Assembly: GCA_020832085.1 (NCBI GenBank)
Contig: JAFIFJ010000104.1
Coordinates: 21,587-85,586 of the forward strand
Direction of reading: 5' to 3'
DNA from: Gammaproteobacteria bacterium
GTDB taxonomy: Bacteria > Pseudomonadota > Gammaproteobacteria > Pseudomonadales > Azotimanducaceae
DNA: 64,000 nucleotides
Below, piece by piece: positions 36,104-45,220 of the stretch. How positions within the stretch are numbered: the stretch's first letter is position 1; each line of letters begins with the position of its first letter. The notes under the pieces are model-generated. The model had not been told where the DNA came from and did not search any database. It saw only the letters and a list, made by a program, of their open reading frames with translations. The position numbers and the translations under genes are program-made.

Positions 36104-38053
36104 TCAGTTGCCGTGGCCACCCTGGTACATCAACTGGATGTCCGGCGTTTCTTCGTCTTCTTCCTCGCCCTGGGCGCGGCTGGCGTCGCGGCGCCGGGTC
36201 TGGACTTCCCAGACTGAGCGGTACTTGCGATCGCTGACGCTGGCGACGTCGTCAGGCGTCCGCAGGATGGTCGGGCGCAGAAACACCAGCAGATTGCGCT
36301 TGGTGCGCTCGGTGCTGCTGGACCGGAACAGACGGCCCGCCAAGGGCAGGTCGCCCAGGAACGGCACTTTGCGTCCGCTTTCCTGGATGTCGTCCTGGAT
36401 CAGGCCGCCGAGGACGATGGTCTGGCCGTCGTCGGCCAGAATGGTGGTGCGAATGGTGCGCTTGTTGGTGACGATGTCTGAGAAGCTCTGATCACCCACC
36501 TGGGCGCCGGATTCCACCGAGGACACTTCCTGTTCCACCTCCAGCCGTACGGCGTCACCGTCGTGGATGTGGGGGATGACCCGCAGGGTGATGCCCACGT
36601 CCTCGCGCTGAATCGTGGTGAAGGGGTTCTGCGCTCCCGTACCGGTGGTGGTGAAGCTGCCGGTTCGGAACGGCACGTTCTGACCGACGATGATGGTCGC
36701 TTCTTCGTTGTCCAGCGTCAGGATGCTGGGCGTGGACAGCAGGTCTGAGTCGCTGTGGGTGCCGATGGCCTGCAGGATGGCGGCGAAGGACACGCCGCTG
36801 GACAGTCGGGCCACCGCCAGCGTCGGCGAGGTCACGTTGGCAGCACCCGTCAGCAGGTCGCTGTCATCGCCGCTGGCCAGCGCCGGACCAAGCAGGGACT
36901 GCAGCGCCTGCCCGAGCGGGCTGACGATGAGGGGAATGGTGGAACCGTCCCGATCGACTGCCGCAAGATCGACGCCGATGTTCCTGCGGTTGTTGATGGA
37001 GACCTCGACGATGGCCGCCTCGATCAGGACCTGGGTGCGGCGGACATCGAGCTGGTCGAGGATGGCGGTGACCTCCACCATGGTGGCCGGGTCGGCTCGC
37101 ACCACCAGGGCATTGAGTGAGGTGTCGGCCTTGACGCTGGTGCGCATGCGGCGCCCGTTGGCGTCGTCCTGGTCCGAGAGCATGTCCGCGAGAATGACGG
37201 CGAGCTGTTCGGCGCTGCCATGGCTCAAGCGGAACACCTGGGTGGAGCCGAGCACGGTAGCCGGCTGGTCGAGCTGTCCGATCAAGGCCCGCAACTCGGT
37301 GATGGAGGCTGGATTGCCGCGCAGCACCAGGGAATTGTTGCGGGCGTTGGCCACCACCTGCACCGCCTGGGGGCCGGTGGCGTTGCGACCGATCTGGTTC
37401 GGTGCCAGGGCCTGCAGCAGTTCCACCATGTTCTCGACCCAGGCTTCCTTGAGCGGAATGACGGTGACGATCTCGTCCTGGGCCACGTCGATTTCACGGA
37501 TGATGGCTTCCATGCGGCGGATGTTCTCGGCGTGATCAGAGAGGATCACGACGTTCGGCTGGTCCACCGAGGCGACGTGGGAATACTGGGGAATGAGCGG
37601 CCGCAGAATCTTTACCAGCTCGCTGGAGGCCACATTGGTGGCCGGAATCACCCGCGTGACCATGATCTCACCGTCGCTGGTGGGGTCGAAGTCCTGGCCG
37701 CTGGCGCTCTGCTTGGCCAGGGTCTGCTGGACGATGCGCACCACGTCGCCTGCGGGCACGGCGGCAAAACCGTGTACGCGCAGCACGCTCTGAAACAGCT
37801 CGTAGACGCCGTCGGCGTCCAGGGCGGCGGACGAGATCACCGTCACCCTGCCCTTCACCCTCGGGTCGACGACGAAATTGCGCCCGCTGATGCGGGAGAC
37901 CTGGGTGATGAACTCGCCGAGATCCGCATCCTTGAGGTTGATGGTCCAGGTCTGCCCCTGATTGCCGGCCACCGCGGGCACCAGCAGGGCCAGAAACAAC
38001 AGGATCGTCGCGCAACGCGGCAGGTGGACAGAGTTCATGGACCTGGGCCTCAT
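36104..38053 (-). CDS. gspD: Type II secretion system secretin GspD
   Basis: Outer-membrane secretin of 649 residues. A signal peptide (about 10-30) is followed by the N0 domain (WTINLKDADLGEFITQVSR), N1-N3 repeats to about 350, and the C-terminal secretin domain with VGQNVPFRTGSF, EDVGITLRVIPHI and DDGQTIVLGGLIQDD. The tail is short and acidic (EEEDEETPD). The ATG at 38053 overlaps the gspC stop (ATGA); an ATG at 38038 with GAGG upstream is an alternative. It is the last gene of the dapD-dapE-gspN-gspC-gspD set. Confidence 0.96.
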   Translation of the reverse strand: MRPRSMNSVHLPRCATILLFLALLVPAVAGNQGQTWTINLKDADLGEFITQVSRISGRNFVVDPRVKGRVTVISSAALDADGVYELFQSVLRVHGFAAVPAGDVVRIVQQTLAKQSASGQDFDPTSDGEIMVTRVIPATNVASSELVKILRPLIPQYSHVASVDQPNVVILSDHAENIRRMEAIIREIDVAQDEIVTVIPLKEAWVENMVELLQALAPNQIGRNATGPQAVQVVANARNNSLVLRGNPASITELRALIGQLDQPATVLGSTQVFRLSHGSAEQLAVILADMLSDQDDANGRRMRTSVKADTSLNALVVRADPATMVEVTAILDQLDVRRTQVLIEAAIVEVSINNRRNIGVDLAAVDRDGSTIPLIVSPLGQALQSLLGPALASGDDSDLLTGAANVTSPTLAVARLSSGVSFAAILQAIGTHSDSDLLSTPSILTLDNEEATIIVGQNVPFRTGSFTTTGTGAQNPFTTIQREDVGITLRVIPHIHDGDAVRLEVEQEVSSVESGAQVGDQSFSDIVTNKRTIRTTILADDGQTIVLGGLIQDDIQESGRKVPFLGDLPLAGRLFRSSSTERTKRNLLVFLRPTILRTPDDVASVSDRKYRSVWEVQTRRRDASRAQGEEEDEETPDIQLMYQGGHGN

Positions 38054-39006
38054 TGGCGCGGAATGCGCGTGGTGACGAAAAAGCGGCGCTCGCCGCGCTG
38101 GATCTCGAGTCTCGCCGTCCCGGAGTCGATGATGCCGTCTACGGCCGCGGCATCCTGCTGCAGCTCCGTGACCTGCCGGCCGTTGACGGTGAGTACGACA
38201 TCCCCCGGACGCAGGCCGATGCGGGCCAGATCGGCAGAGGATGCCTCATTGCCGACGCGATAGCCCTGACTATCGCCGAGCTGAACAGCTTCCACCCCGA
38301 GATCGCGCAGCGTGGAGTCCGGATCAGACTCCAGGCGCTGTCGATAGTTGCTCACCAGTTCCCGCAGGTCCGTGCCGGTGGTCTGATCCCCACCGGCTGC
38401 CGCCTGTGTGGGCGTGCTGGGCGGCGGTCGGCGCCGGGCCTCCAGGCCGGCGGTCCCGGAACCACCGCTGGTGTCCAGCAGAGCCTCAGCGCTGGAAGCA
38501 TCGCTCATGCCGGCGGGTGTCCCTGTCGCAAAGCCCCGTGCGGCGCTGGCCTCCGGAAACCGCAGGGTTTCCAGTGCTCCGCCGCGGCGCAGGACGATAC
38601 GGTCTTCCAGCACCCTGACCAGTTCCGCGTTGCCGGGCATGCGGTCGCCGACGAAGAACAGCCTGCCGTCCCGGTTGCGCTCGGCGACGATGGCCGAGGA
38701 CGTACCGTCCGCGGTGCCGAGGAAGACGCCCTGCAGTTCCAGCTGCAGCCGCGTCTCCGGCGCGTCCACGGCGACCACGTCTGCGCTGCTGTCGGCGCGA
38801 CCGAACAGATCCATGGCGGCGATGTCGCGGGCGGAGGCGACCTGCCGGTCCACGGCCACCGCCCGCTGAGGGCTGCTCGCGGGCGTGGTGACATCGGTTT
38901 CTGCACCGCCGAGGAAAAACCAGACGCCGTCCGCCAGGGTCCAGGCGATCAGGATGGCGAGCAGCACCTTCAACGGTGTGATCAATATGTCCGGGATGGC
39001 GTCCAA
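38050..39006 (-). CDS. gspC: Type II secretion system protein GspC
   Basis: Inner-membrane clamp protein of about 318 residues linking the secretin to the inner platform. One membrane helix (about 8-30, LITPLKVLLAILIAWTLADGV) is followed by the homology region near 55-150, a Pro/Ser/Ala linker, and a C-terminal PDZ domain (LGDSQGYRVGNEA, IGLRPGDVVLTVNG). No ATG is available: a TTG at 39006 with GGAGA upstream is preferred over a TTG at 39048. It overlaps gspD. Confidence 0.9.
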   Translation of the reverse strand: MDAIPDILITPLKVLLAILIAWTLADGVWFFLGGAETDVTTPASSPQRAVAVDRQVASARDIAAMDLFGRADSSADVVAVDAPETRLQLELQGVFLGTADGTSSAIVAERNRDGRLFFVGDRMPGNAELVRVLEDRIVLRRGGALETLRFPEASAARGFATGTPAGMSDASSAEALLDTSGGSGTAGLEARRRPPPSTPTQAAAGGDQTTGTDLRELVSNYRQRLESDPDSTLRDLGVEAVQLGDSQGYRVGNEASSADLARIGLRPGDVVLTVNGRQVTELQQDAAAVDGIIDSGTARLEIQRGERRFFVTTRIPRQ

Positions 39007-39136
39007 CGTGTCTCCGCGTGGAGTGGCCGACTGCAGTCCTGATGCCAATGATTCTGGCGCATTTCCGCGGCAGTTCCTACCGGTGAAGCGCTTCAGCTGG
39101 ACCGTGGATGAGGGCTGGAAGGCAGGCGTTGGGCGG

Positions 39137-39913
39137 TCAGAGCACCTGCTCGGAGAGTTCGATCAGAATCGTCTCCGGCGCCGGGCCGTCGGGCCAGGGG
39201 AAACCTGCCATGGCAATGAAGCGATAACGGATGCGCAGATGGGCCCAGCCGTCGAGATCCAGGCGGACGTCGAGCAGTTCGTCGCCGTTGGGGTCGAGAA
39301 CCACGAGCAGGGGCTGTCCCTCGACCAGGCGCAGGCGGGCATCCAGTGCGGGGAACTCCACCGTCCAGCCCTGGCCAGCCAGGAAGTAGCGCACGAAGCC
39401 ACCGGTCCAGTGGCCGTCGCCATGGACCTCGGCGAGCCGGTCACGCTGCGCTTCCAGGCGGCCATCGCTGAGGGTGAATTCACCGGAGGGATAGATTTCG
39501 TAGGGCTCCAGCAGCGCGCGCAGGCCGGCCTCCGTCACCTGGCCTTCGAGGCCGGTGACGACCTGTCGGCCGAGGCCGATGCGGGTTCTGGCCTCGGCAT
39601 CGTAGCCTGCGCCACGGATCGTGAAGTCCACGTCGAGGCGCCCGCGCAGCAGCCCGGCAGGGCGCAGCCGCCAGCTCACCGCGCCGAAGTTGCGGTTCTC
39701 GATCAGCAGTTGTCCGCCACCACTGTGAACCCGGCCGGCGGGTGCGAGCAGGCGACCGTCGGCGCCGCTGCGTTCGAGAGCCATGCTGATGACGCCTGCG
39801 GGGGCGAACAGCAACAGGACGAAGAGGCCGACGATCACAACCAGCAGGATCAGCAGCCCGACCACCGGCCCGGGCAGCCTGCCCCGTTGCATGGCGGTCG
39901 CGGGGGCCCTCAT
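39137..39913 (-). CDS. gspN: Type II secretion system protein GspN
   Basis: A 258-residue protein with one N-terminal membrane helix (about 16-33, [18 protein letters not shown]) and a periplasmic domain. The domain contains [19 protein letters not shown] and [14 protein letters not shown], the GspN pattern. GspN is an accessory inner-membrane component present in some systems. The ATG at 39911-39913 overlaps the dapE stop; the gspC start is 130 bp further on. Longer frames running into dapE are shadows. Confidence 0.85.
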   Translation of the reverse strand: MRAPATAMQRGRLPGPVVGLLILLVVIVGLFVLLLFAPAGVISMALERSGADGRLLAPAGRVHSGGGQLLIENRNFGAVSWRLRPAGLLRGRLDVDFTIRGAGYDAEARTRIGLGRQVVTGLEGQVTEAGLRALLEPYEIYPSGEFTLSDGRLEAQRDRLAEVHGDGHWTGGFVRYFLAGQGWTVEFPALDARLRLVEGQPLLVVLDPNGDELLDVRLDLDGWAHLRIRYRFIAMAGFPWPDGPAPETILIELSEQVL

Positions 39914-41082
39914 GCCAGCAGCCGTCGGGCAATGCCCGCGTAGGCCTGGGCCAAAAGATCGAGCTGCGCGATGGGCACGCACTCGTCGATCTGATGGATG
40001 GTGGCATTGCAGGGTCCAAGCTCCACCAGTTCCACGCCATGGGGGGCGATGAAGCGACCGTCGGAAGTGCCGCCTCCGGTGGACAGCTCCGGTGCAACGC
40101 CCGAGACCTCTCCAAGGGTGGCGCAGACGGCCTCGATCAGTCGGCCACGTTCGGTGAGAAAGGGCTGGCCGGAGAGCTGCCAGTCCAGGCTGTACTCGAG
40201 GCCGGCGGCATCGAGCACGGCTTCCACTGCCGTCTGCAGGGACTCTGCGGTCTGCTCGGTGCAGAAACGGAAATTGAACATCACGTCCAGATGGCCCGGA
40301 ATCACGTTGCTGGCGCCGGTTCCGGCGCTGATGTTGGCAATCTGGAAGGAGGTCGGCGGAAAGAAGGCATTGCCCTCGTCCCAGCGCCGCGAGGCCAGTT
40401 CGTGCAGGGGCTTCAGCGCCTGATGCACCGGATTGCGTGCCAGGTGGGGATAGGCCACGTGGCCCTGAATGCCGCGGACTTTGAGATACCCATTGAGGGA
40501 ACCGCGCCGGCCGACCCGGACGAGATCGCCCAGGACTTCGCCGCTGGAGGGTTCTCCCACCACGCACCAGTCGATCTTTTCGCCGCGTGCGAGCAAGGCT
40601 TCCATGACGCGGACCGTGCCGTCCCGGGCCGGGCCCTCTTCGTCGCTGGTGATCAGGAAGCCGATCCGGCCGTTTAGGGGACGGCCTTCGGCAAGAAGCG
40701 TCTCCATGGCGACCACCATGGCGGCGAGACTGCCCTTCATGTCTGCCGCCCCGCGGCCGTGGAGCATGCCGTCGGCAATCTCGGCGCTGAAGGGTGGCCG
40801 GCTCCAGGCCTCCAACTCGCCCGTCGGCACCACGTCGGTGTGGCCGGCGAACACCAGCAGGGGGCCGCTGTCGCCCAGATGCGCCCAGAGGTTGTCCACT
40901 TCACCGAAGCGCATAGGTTCGATGACGAAACCCAGCGCGGATAGACGTTGCGCCAGCAGCTCCTGGCAGCCGGCATCCTCCGGCGTCACCGAAGGGCGTC
41001 GGATCAACTCCTGCGCGAGCTTGACGACCGCGCTCGAGGCGATGCCTGCCCCCGCTGTCGCAGCGACCTCAGTTGTGGGCAT
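39910..41082 (-). CDS. dapE: Succinyl-diaminopimelate desuccinylase
   Basis: Zinc metallohydrolase of 390 residues that removes the succinyl group from N-succinyl-diaminopimelate in lysine and peptidoglycan synthesis. Metal-site residues are His81 and Asp83 (GHTDVV), Asp114 (GRGAADMKG), the Glu148-Glu149 pair (TSDEEG) and a histidine near the end (HQIDECVP). The ATG at 41082, with GAGGA before it, lies within the last 14 bases of dapD; the ATG at 41094 has no ribosome site. Its stop overlaps gspN. Confidence 0.96.
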   Translation of the reverse strand: MPTTEVAATAGAGIASSAVVKLAQELIRRPSVTPEDAGCQELLAQRLSALGFVIEPMRFGEVDNLWAHLGDSGPLLVFAGHTDVVPTGELEAWSRPPFSAEIADGMLHGRGAADMKGSLAAMVVAMETLLAEGRPLNGRIGFLITSDEEGPARDGTVRVMEALLARGEKIDWCVVGEPSSGEVLGDLVRVGRRGSLNGYLKVRGIQGHVAYPHLARNPVHQALKPLHELASRRWDEGNAFFPPTSFQIANISAGTGASNVIPGHLDVMFNFRFCTEQTAESLQTAVEAVLDAAGLEYSLDWQLSGQPFLTERGRLIEAVCATLGEVSGVAPELSTGGGTSDGRFIAPHGVELVELGPCNATIHQIDECVPIAQLDLLAQAYAGIARRLLA

Positions 41083-42091
41083 GGAGGTCCTCATTGAGTT
41101 GGACCGCGGTGCGATTGGTGCGGCACTCCACCCGGCCGCTGCGGCCGTTGCGGATGAACAGCAGGTCGGATTGGCCCGACAGTTCCCGCGCCTTGACCAG
41201 CTTCACGTCCGTGCCGTCGGCAGCGAGCAGCGCCACCGGCGTTGCGGCGGTGATGTAGAGACCCGCCTCGATGATGCAGCGGTCCCCCAGGGCGATGCCG
41301 GTGCCGGCATTGGCGCCGATCAGGCAGTTCTCGCCGATGCTGATGCGCTCGGTGCCGCCGCCGGACAGGGTGCCCATGGTGCTCGATGAACCACCGAGAT
41401 CGGAGTGGGCGCCGACGATGACGCCCTGGGAAATCCGGCCTTCGATCATGCCGGGACCGACGGTGCCGGCATTGAAGTTGACGAAGCCCTCGTGCATGAC
41501 CGTGGTGCCCTCGCCCAAGTAAGCGCCGAGGCGAATGCGGCTGCCGTCGCCGATGCGCACGCCGGTGGGGACCACGTAGTCGAGCAGCGGCGGGAACTTG
41601 TCCACACCGTAGACCTTCAGCGACTCACCACGAGCCCGCGCCTTCAGGCTGCGTGTGCCGACCTCGGCCACCGCCACCGGGCCCTCGCTGGTCCAGGCCA
41701 CGTTCGGCAGCACGGCGAAAATGCCGTCGAGGTTCAGGCTGTTGGGCAGGCAGAACCGCCAGGACAGCAGGTGCAGCTTGAGATAGGCCTCGGCAATGTG
41801 CTCGATCTTCCTGTCCTGATCGAGCACGGTGAGCACACAGGGCCCGAAGCTGCCCTGACAGTTGCGGGCGGCGCGCGCCAGATCATCGGCGCCGGCAGCG
41901 TCGAAGGCCCGCGCCAGTTTCTCGAGGTCGGGATCCGTGAGGTCGGCGACGCCGTGCCTGCCGCCACCGGGAGCCGTGCCGAGTGCGGCAGCGAGGTCCG
42001 GGTTCGGCTCGAACACGGGCAGCGGATAGTAGACGTCGAGCAGGGAGCCATCCCGGGCGCGGGTGGCAAGACCGAAGGCGAAAGCGAACAT
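41069..42091 (-). CDS. dapD: Tetrahydrodipicolinate N-succinyltransferase (long form)
   Basis: Left-handed beta-helix acyltransferase of 340 residues, matching the longer Pseudomonas-type DapD rather than the 274-residue E. coli form. Hexapeptide repeats run from about 170 to 290 ([47 protein letters not shown]). GAGGA precedes the ATG at 42089-42091. It heads the set dapD-dapE-gspN-gspC-gspD and is divergent from the PEP synthase gene. Confidence 0.95.
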   Translation of the reverse strand: MFAFAFGLATRARDGSLLDVYYPLPVFEPNPDLAAALGTAPGGGRHGVADLTDPDLEKLARAFDAAGADDLARAARNCQGSFGPCVLTVLDQDRKIEHIAEAYLKLHLLSWRFCLPNSLNLDGIFAVLPNVAWTSEGPVAVAEVGTRSLKARARGESLKVYGVDKFPPLLDYVVPTGVRIGDGSRIRLGAYLGEGTTVMHEGFVNFNAGTVGPGMIEGRISQGVIVGAHSDLGGSSSTMGTLSGGGTERISIGENCLIGANAGTGIALGDRCIIEAGLYITAATPVALLAADGTDVKLVKARELSGQSDLLFIRNGRSGRVECRTNRTAVQLNEDLHAHN

Positions 42092-42258
42092 CAGGGTCCT
42101 CGATGGCAGCGTGAAACGACGCGCATTCTAACCTACCGCTGGCGGCAAGCGGTCAGTCGTGCAGTATGCGGGGAGAGCCTGCGGTCGTGGGTGACGGATC
42201 GGCGCGGAGGGCGGATCGTGATCGGCCGGAGCGTCAGGAATTCTCAAGGGAGACAGTG

Positions 42259-44730
42259 ATGGATGACAGCATCGAGAGGATACGCCGGCTGGCGGACCTC
42301 GGACGCGCCGACACGGCGCTGGTGGGCGGCAAGAACGCGTCCCTTGGCGAGATGATCCGGAATCTCACGCAGGCGGGGATTCGCGTCCCGGACGGATTCG
42401 CGACCACTGCCGATGCTTATCGGGAGTTCATCGCCCACAACAAACTGCATACCCCCATTGCCGGGAAGCTCGCCGGGCTCGACCCGGACCAGCGTAATCT
42501 GGCCGAGGTCGGCGAGGGGGTGCGCACGATGATCCTCGACGCAGAGATGCCCCCGCCGCTGGTGGAGGCGATTGTGGAAGCTTACCGCAGTCTCCCGGGG
42601 CAGCGCAGCCGTGGCGGTGCAAGCGTTGCCGTCCGCAGCAGCGCGACGGCGGAGGACCTGCCCGAGGCGAGCTTCGCCGGCCAGCTCGAGAGCTTTCTCA
42701 ACGTCCGCGGCGAGGCGTCATTGCTCGACGCTGTCCAACGCTGCTTCGCCTCGCTGTTCACCGGCCGTGCGATCATTTACCGGGCGAACAACGGCTTCGA
42801 TCACATGCAGGTGGCAGTCTCGGTGGGCGTTCAGCACATGGTGCGCGCCGACAAGGGTGGCGCCGGGGTCATGTTCTCGATCGACACGGAGACGGGCTTC
42901 CCGCGCAGCGTGATGATCGATGCGGCCTGGGGCCTCGGCGAGACCGTGGTCCAGGGCATGGTGGAGCCCGACCGCTATGCCGTCTTCAAGCCGCTGCTCG
43001 AAGATCCTTCGCTCACCCCGATTATCGAGAAGGAGCTCGGGGCCAAAGCGCAAAAGATGGTCTATGCCAGAAATCGCGGTGATGTCGGTGAGGCAACGTC
43101 GCGACTTGTGAAGACCAGCAGGAAGGAGCGTGACGCCTGGGTCCTGACTGACGAGGAGATTCTCACCCTTGCCCGCTGGGCCTGTGTGATCGAGACGCAT
43201 TATGGTCAGCCTATGGACATGGAATGGGCCCGGGACGGCAATGACGGTGCGCTGTACATCGTCCAGGCCCGGCCGGAGACGGTGCAGTCCCGGCGCCAGC
43301 GCGGGAGATTCAGACGCTATCGTCTGAAGTCCAGGGGGCAACGGCTGCTCAGCGGCCAGGCCATCGGCGATGCGGTGGCCATCGGCAGAGTGTGCCGGCT
43401 TCAGAGCGCCGCCGAGATCGACCGTTTCGAAGCCGGCGCGGTGCTCGTTACCGGGAACACCGGTCCGGATTGGGTGCCGATCATGAAACAGGCGGCGGCC
43501 ATCGTCACTGAACATGGCGGCCGCACAAGTCACGCGGCGATTGTCAGCCGCGAACTCGGCCTGCCGGCCGTCGTCGGCGCCGAGGGCGCCATGAACGTGC
43601 TCGAGGACGGTTCAGAGATCACCGTCTCCTGCGCCGAGGGGGCGACGGGCCATGTCTACGAGGGCCGGGCGGACTTCGACATCGAGGATATCGATCTCAG
43701 CAGCATCGCGAAGACTCGTACGCAGGTGATGCTGAACCTGGCCAACCCTGCCGCGGCACTGCAATGGTGGCAGCTGCCGGCGGATGGCGTGGGACTGGCG
43801 CGCATGGAATTCATCATCGGCAACACCATCAAGATCCACCCCATGGCGCTGGTGAAGCCTGAGGCCGTCACCGATGGCAAAGCCCGGCGTCAGATCCGAA
43901 CCCTGACCCGGGGCTTCGAGGATCCCACTGATTATTTCGTGGACACGCTGGCGCGGGGTCTGGCGCGGATCGCGGCGGTGTTTCATCCGGCGCCCACCAT
44001 CGTGCGCATGAGTGATTTCAAGACCAACGAGTATGCCGAGCTCATTGGCGGTGCGACTTTCGAGCCGGAAGAGGAAAACCCCATGCTCGGCTGGCGCGGG
44101 GCCAGCCGCTACTACAGTCCCGGCTATCGCGACGGCTTCGCCCTCGAGTGCCGTGCGGTCAGGAAGGCGCGGGAGGAACTCGGTTTCACCAGCATCGTCA
44201 TCATGATTCCGTTCTGCCGCAGTCTCGACGAGGCGGATCAGGTTCTCGGCGTGCTTGCTGATAACGGCCTCATCCGCGGTCGCGACGGGCTCGAGGTCTA
44301 CGTGATGGCCGAACTCCCGGCCAACGTGCTGCTCGCTGCGGAGTTCGCCGAACGCTTCGATGGCTTCTCCATCGGCTCGAACGACCTCACCCAACTCATC
44401 CTCGGCGCCGACCGCGACAGCGAGCTTTTGAGCACGGTTTTCGATGAGCGCAATCCGGCAGTGATGAAAGCGATCGCGCAACTGCTCGCAGAGGCAAGGG
44501 CGAGTCGCACGCACACGGGGCTGTGCGGGCAGGCGCCCAGCGACCACCCTGGGTTCGCACGGTTTCTGGTGGAGCAGGGTATCGATTCCATCTCGGTGAC
44601 ACCGGACAGCTTCGTTGCGGTCAAGCAGGTGGTGGGCGAAATCGAAAGGGAACTCGGCGCGGCCAGCAGTGGCGCGGCCAGCAGTGGCGCGGCCGGCAGC
44701 GGCGCGGCCGGCAATGCAAGTGAGACCTGA
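42259..44730 (+). CDS. ppsA: Phosphoenolpyruvate synthase
   Basis: An 823-residue enzyme making PEP from pyruvate and ATP for gluconeogenesis. The ATP-grasp domain begins with LVGGKNASLGEMI and has RSSATAEDLPEASFAGQ. The swivelling His domain has GGRTSHAAIVSRELGLP with phospho-His425. The C-terminal barrel has SDFKTNEYAELIGG and the catalytic cysteine in HTGLCGQAPSDHP. AAGGGAG precedes the ATG at 42259. The last 20 or so residues are a low-complexity Ala-Ser-Gly tail made by a DNA repeat. No ppsR regulator gene is adjacent. Confidence 0.96.
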   Translation: MDDSIERIRRLADLGRADTALVGGKNASLGEMIRNLTQAGIRVPDGFATTADAYREFIAHNKLHTPIAGKLAGLDPDQRNLAEVGEGVRTMILDAEMPPPLVEAIVEAYRSLPGQRSRGGASVAVRSSATAEDLPEASFAGQLESFLNVRGEASLLDAVQRCFASLFTGRAIIYRANNGFDHMQVAVSVGVQHMVRADKGGAGVMFSIDTETGFPRSVMIDAAWGLGETVVQGMVEPDRYAVFKPLLEDPSLTPIIEKELGAKAQKMVYARNRGDVGEATSRLVKTSRKERDAWVLTDEEILTLARWACVIETHYGQPMDMEWARDGNDGALYIVQARPETVQSRRQRGRFRRYRLKSRGQRLLSGQAIGDAVAIGRVCRLQSAAEIDRFEAGAVLVTGNTGPDWVPIMKQAAAIVTEHGGRTSHAAIVSRELGLPAVVGAEGAMNVLEDGSEITVSCAEGATGHVYEGRADFDIEDIDLSSIAKTRTQVMLNLANPAAALQWWQLPADGVGLARMEFIIGNTIKIHPMALVKPEAVTDGKARRQIRTLTRGFEDPTDYFVDTLARGLARIAAVFHPAPTIVRMSDFKTNEYAELIGGATFEPEEENPMLGWRGASRYYSPGYRDGFALECRAVRKAREELGFTSIVIMIPFCRSLDEADQVLGVLADNGLIRGRDGLEVYVMAELPANVLLAAEFAERFDGFSIGSNDLTQLILGADRDSELLSTVFDERNPAVMKAIAQLLAEARASRTHTGLCGQAPSDHPGFARFLVEQGIDSISVTPDSFVAVKQVVGEIERELGAASSGAASSGAAGSGAAGNASET
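44656..44715 (+). repeat. Four in-frame 15 bp repeats at the 3' end of ppsA
   Basis: The unit GGCGCGGCCAGCAGT occurs at 44656-44670 and 44671-44685, with variants at 44686-44700 and 44701-44715. It adds Gly/Ala/Ser pentapeptides (roughly GAASS) to the protein end beyond the normal catalytic barrel. Confidence 0.85.
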
Positions 44731-44732
44731 CC

Positions 44733-45113
44733 ATGCGTATTCTGTTTCTCTGTGTCGGGAATTCTGCCCGCAGTCAGATGGCCGAAGGGCTGGCGCGTGC
44801 GCTGTTGCCCGCAACCGTCACTGTGGAAAGCGCAGGCTCAGAGCCGGGGACGCTCAATCCCGCAGCCGTGGCCGTGATGGCCGAGATCGGCATCGACATC
44901 TCGGAGCATCAGCCCAAGGGCCTCGACGCGGTCGACATCGCTGCTGCGGATTTCATCGTCACGCTCTGCGCCGAAGAAATCTGCCCGGTCGTTCCCGGTG
45001 CGGGGAAGCGTTTGCATTGGCCGACCAGCGATCCCGTCGACATCGAAAGCTTTCGCCGCGCGCGCGAGCAGATCAGGGAACGGATCGAGGCGCTGAGTCG
45101 ACGGCTGACTTGA
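44733..45113 (+). CDS. ArsC-like low-molecular-weight phosphatase family protein
   Basis: A 126-residue protein with the LMW-phosphatase P-loop CVGNSAR (Cys7 to Arg13) directly at the N terminus. It also has a second cysteine pair, Cys79 and Cys84 (LCAEEICPVVPG), where thioredoxin-coupled arsenate reductases carry their redox cysteines. Arsenate reductase is the likely activity; a tyrosine phosphatase is the alternative. No arsR, arsB or acr3 gene is near. It follows ppsA after two bases. Confidence 0.75.
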   Translation: MRILFLCVGNSARSQMAEGLARALLPATVTVESAGSEPGTLNPAAVAVMAEIGIDISEHQPKGLDAVDIAAADFIVTLCAEEICPVVPGAGKRLHWPTSDPVDIESFRRAREQIRERIEALSRRLT

Positions 45114-45220
45114 GGACTCCTTGATCGAGATCTGCGCCCGATTCGGATGCACAGCGCCCTGTTCGCCATACCCGCCGATACAACATCAGGAGTTCGAAAA
45201 ATCACTCCTGCCGCCCGGGC

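Noticed and set aside
39914..40567. Upstream extension of gspN into dapE
   Set aside because: The extension is Arg/Pro-rich shadow sequence; the ATG at 39913 overlapping the dapE stop is the natural start.
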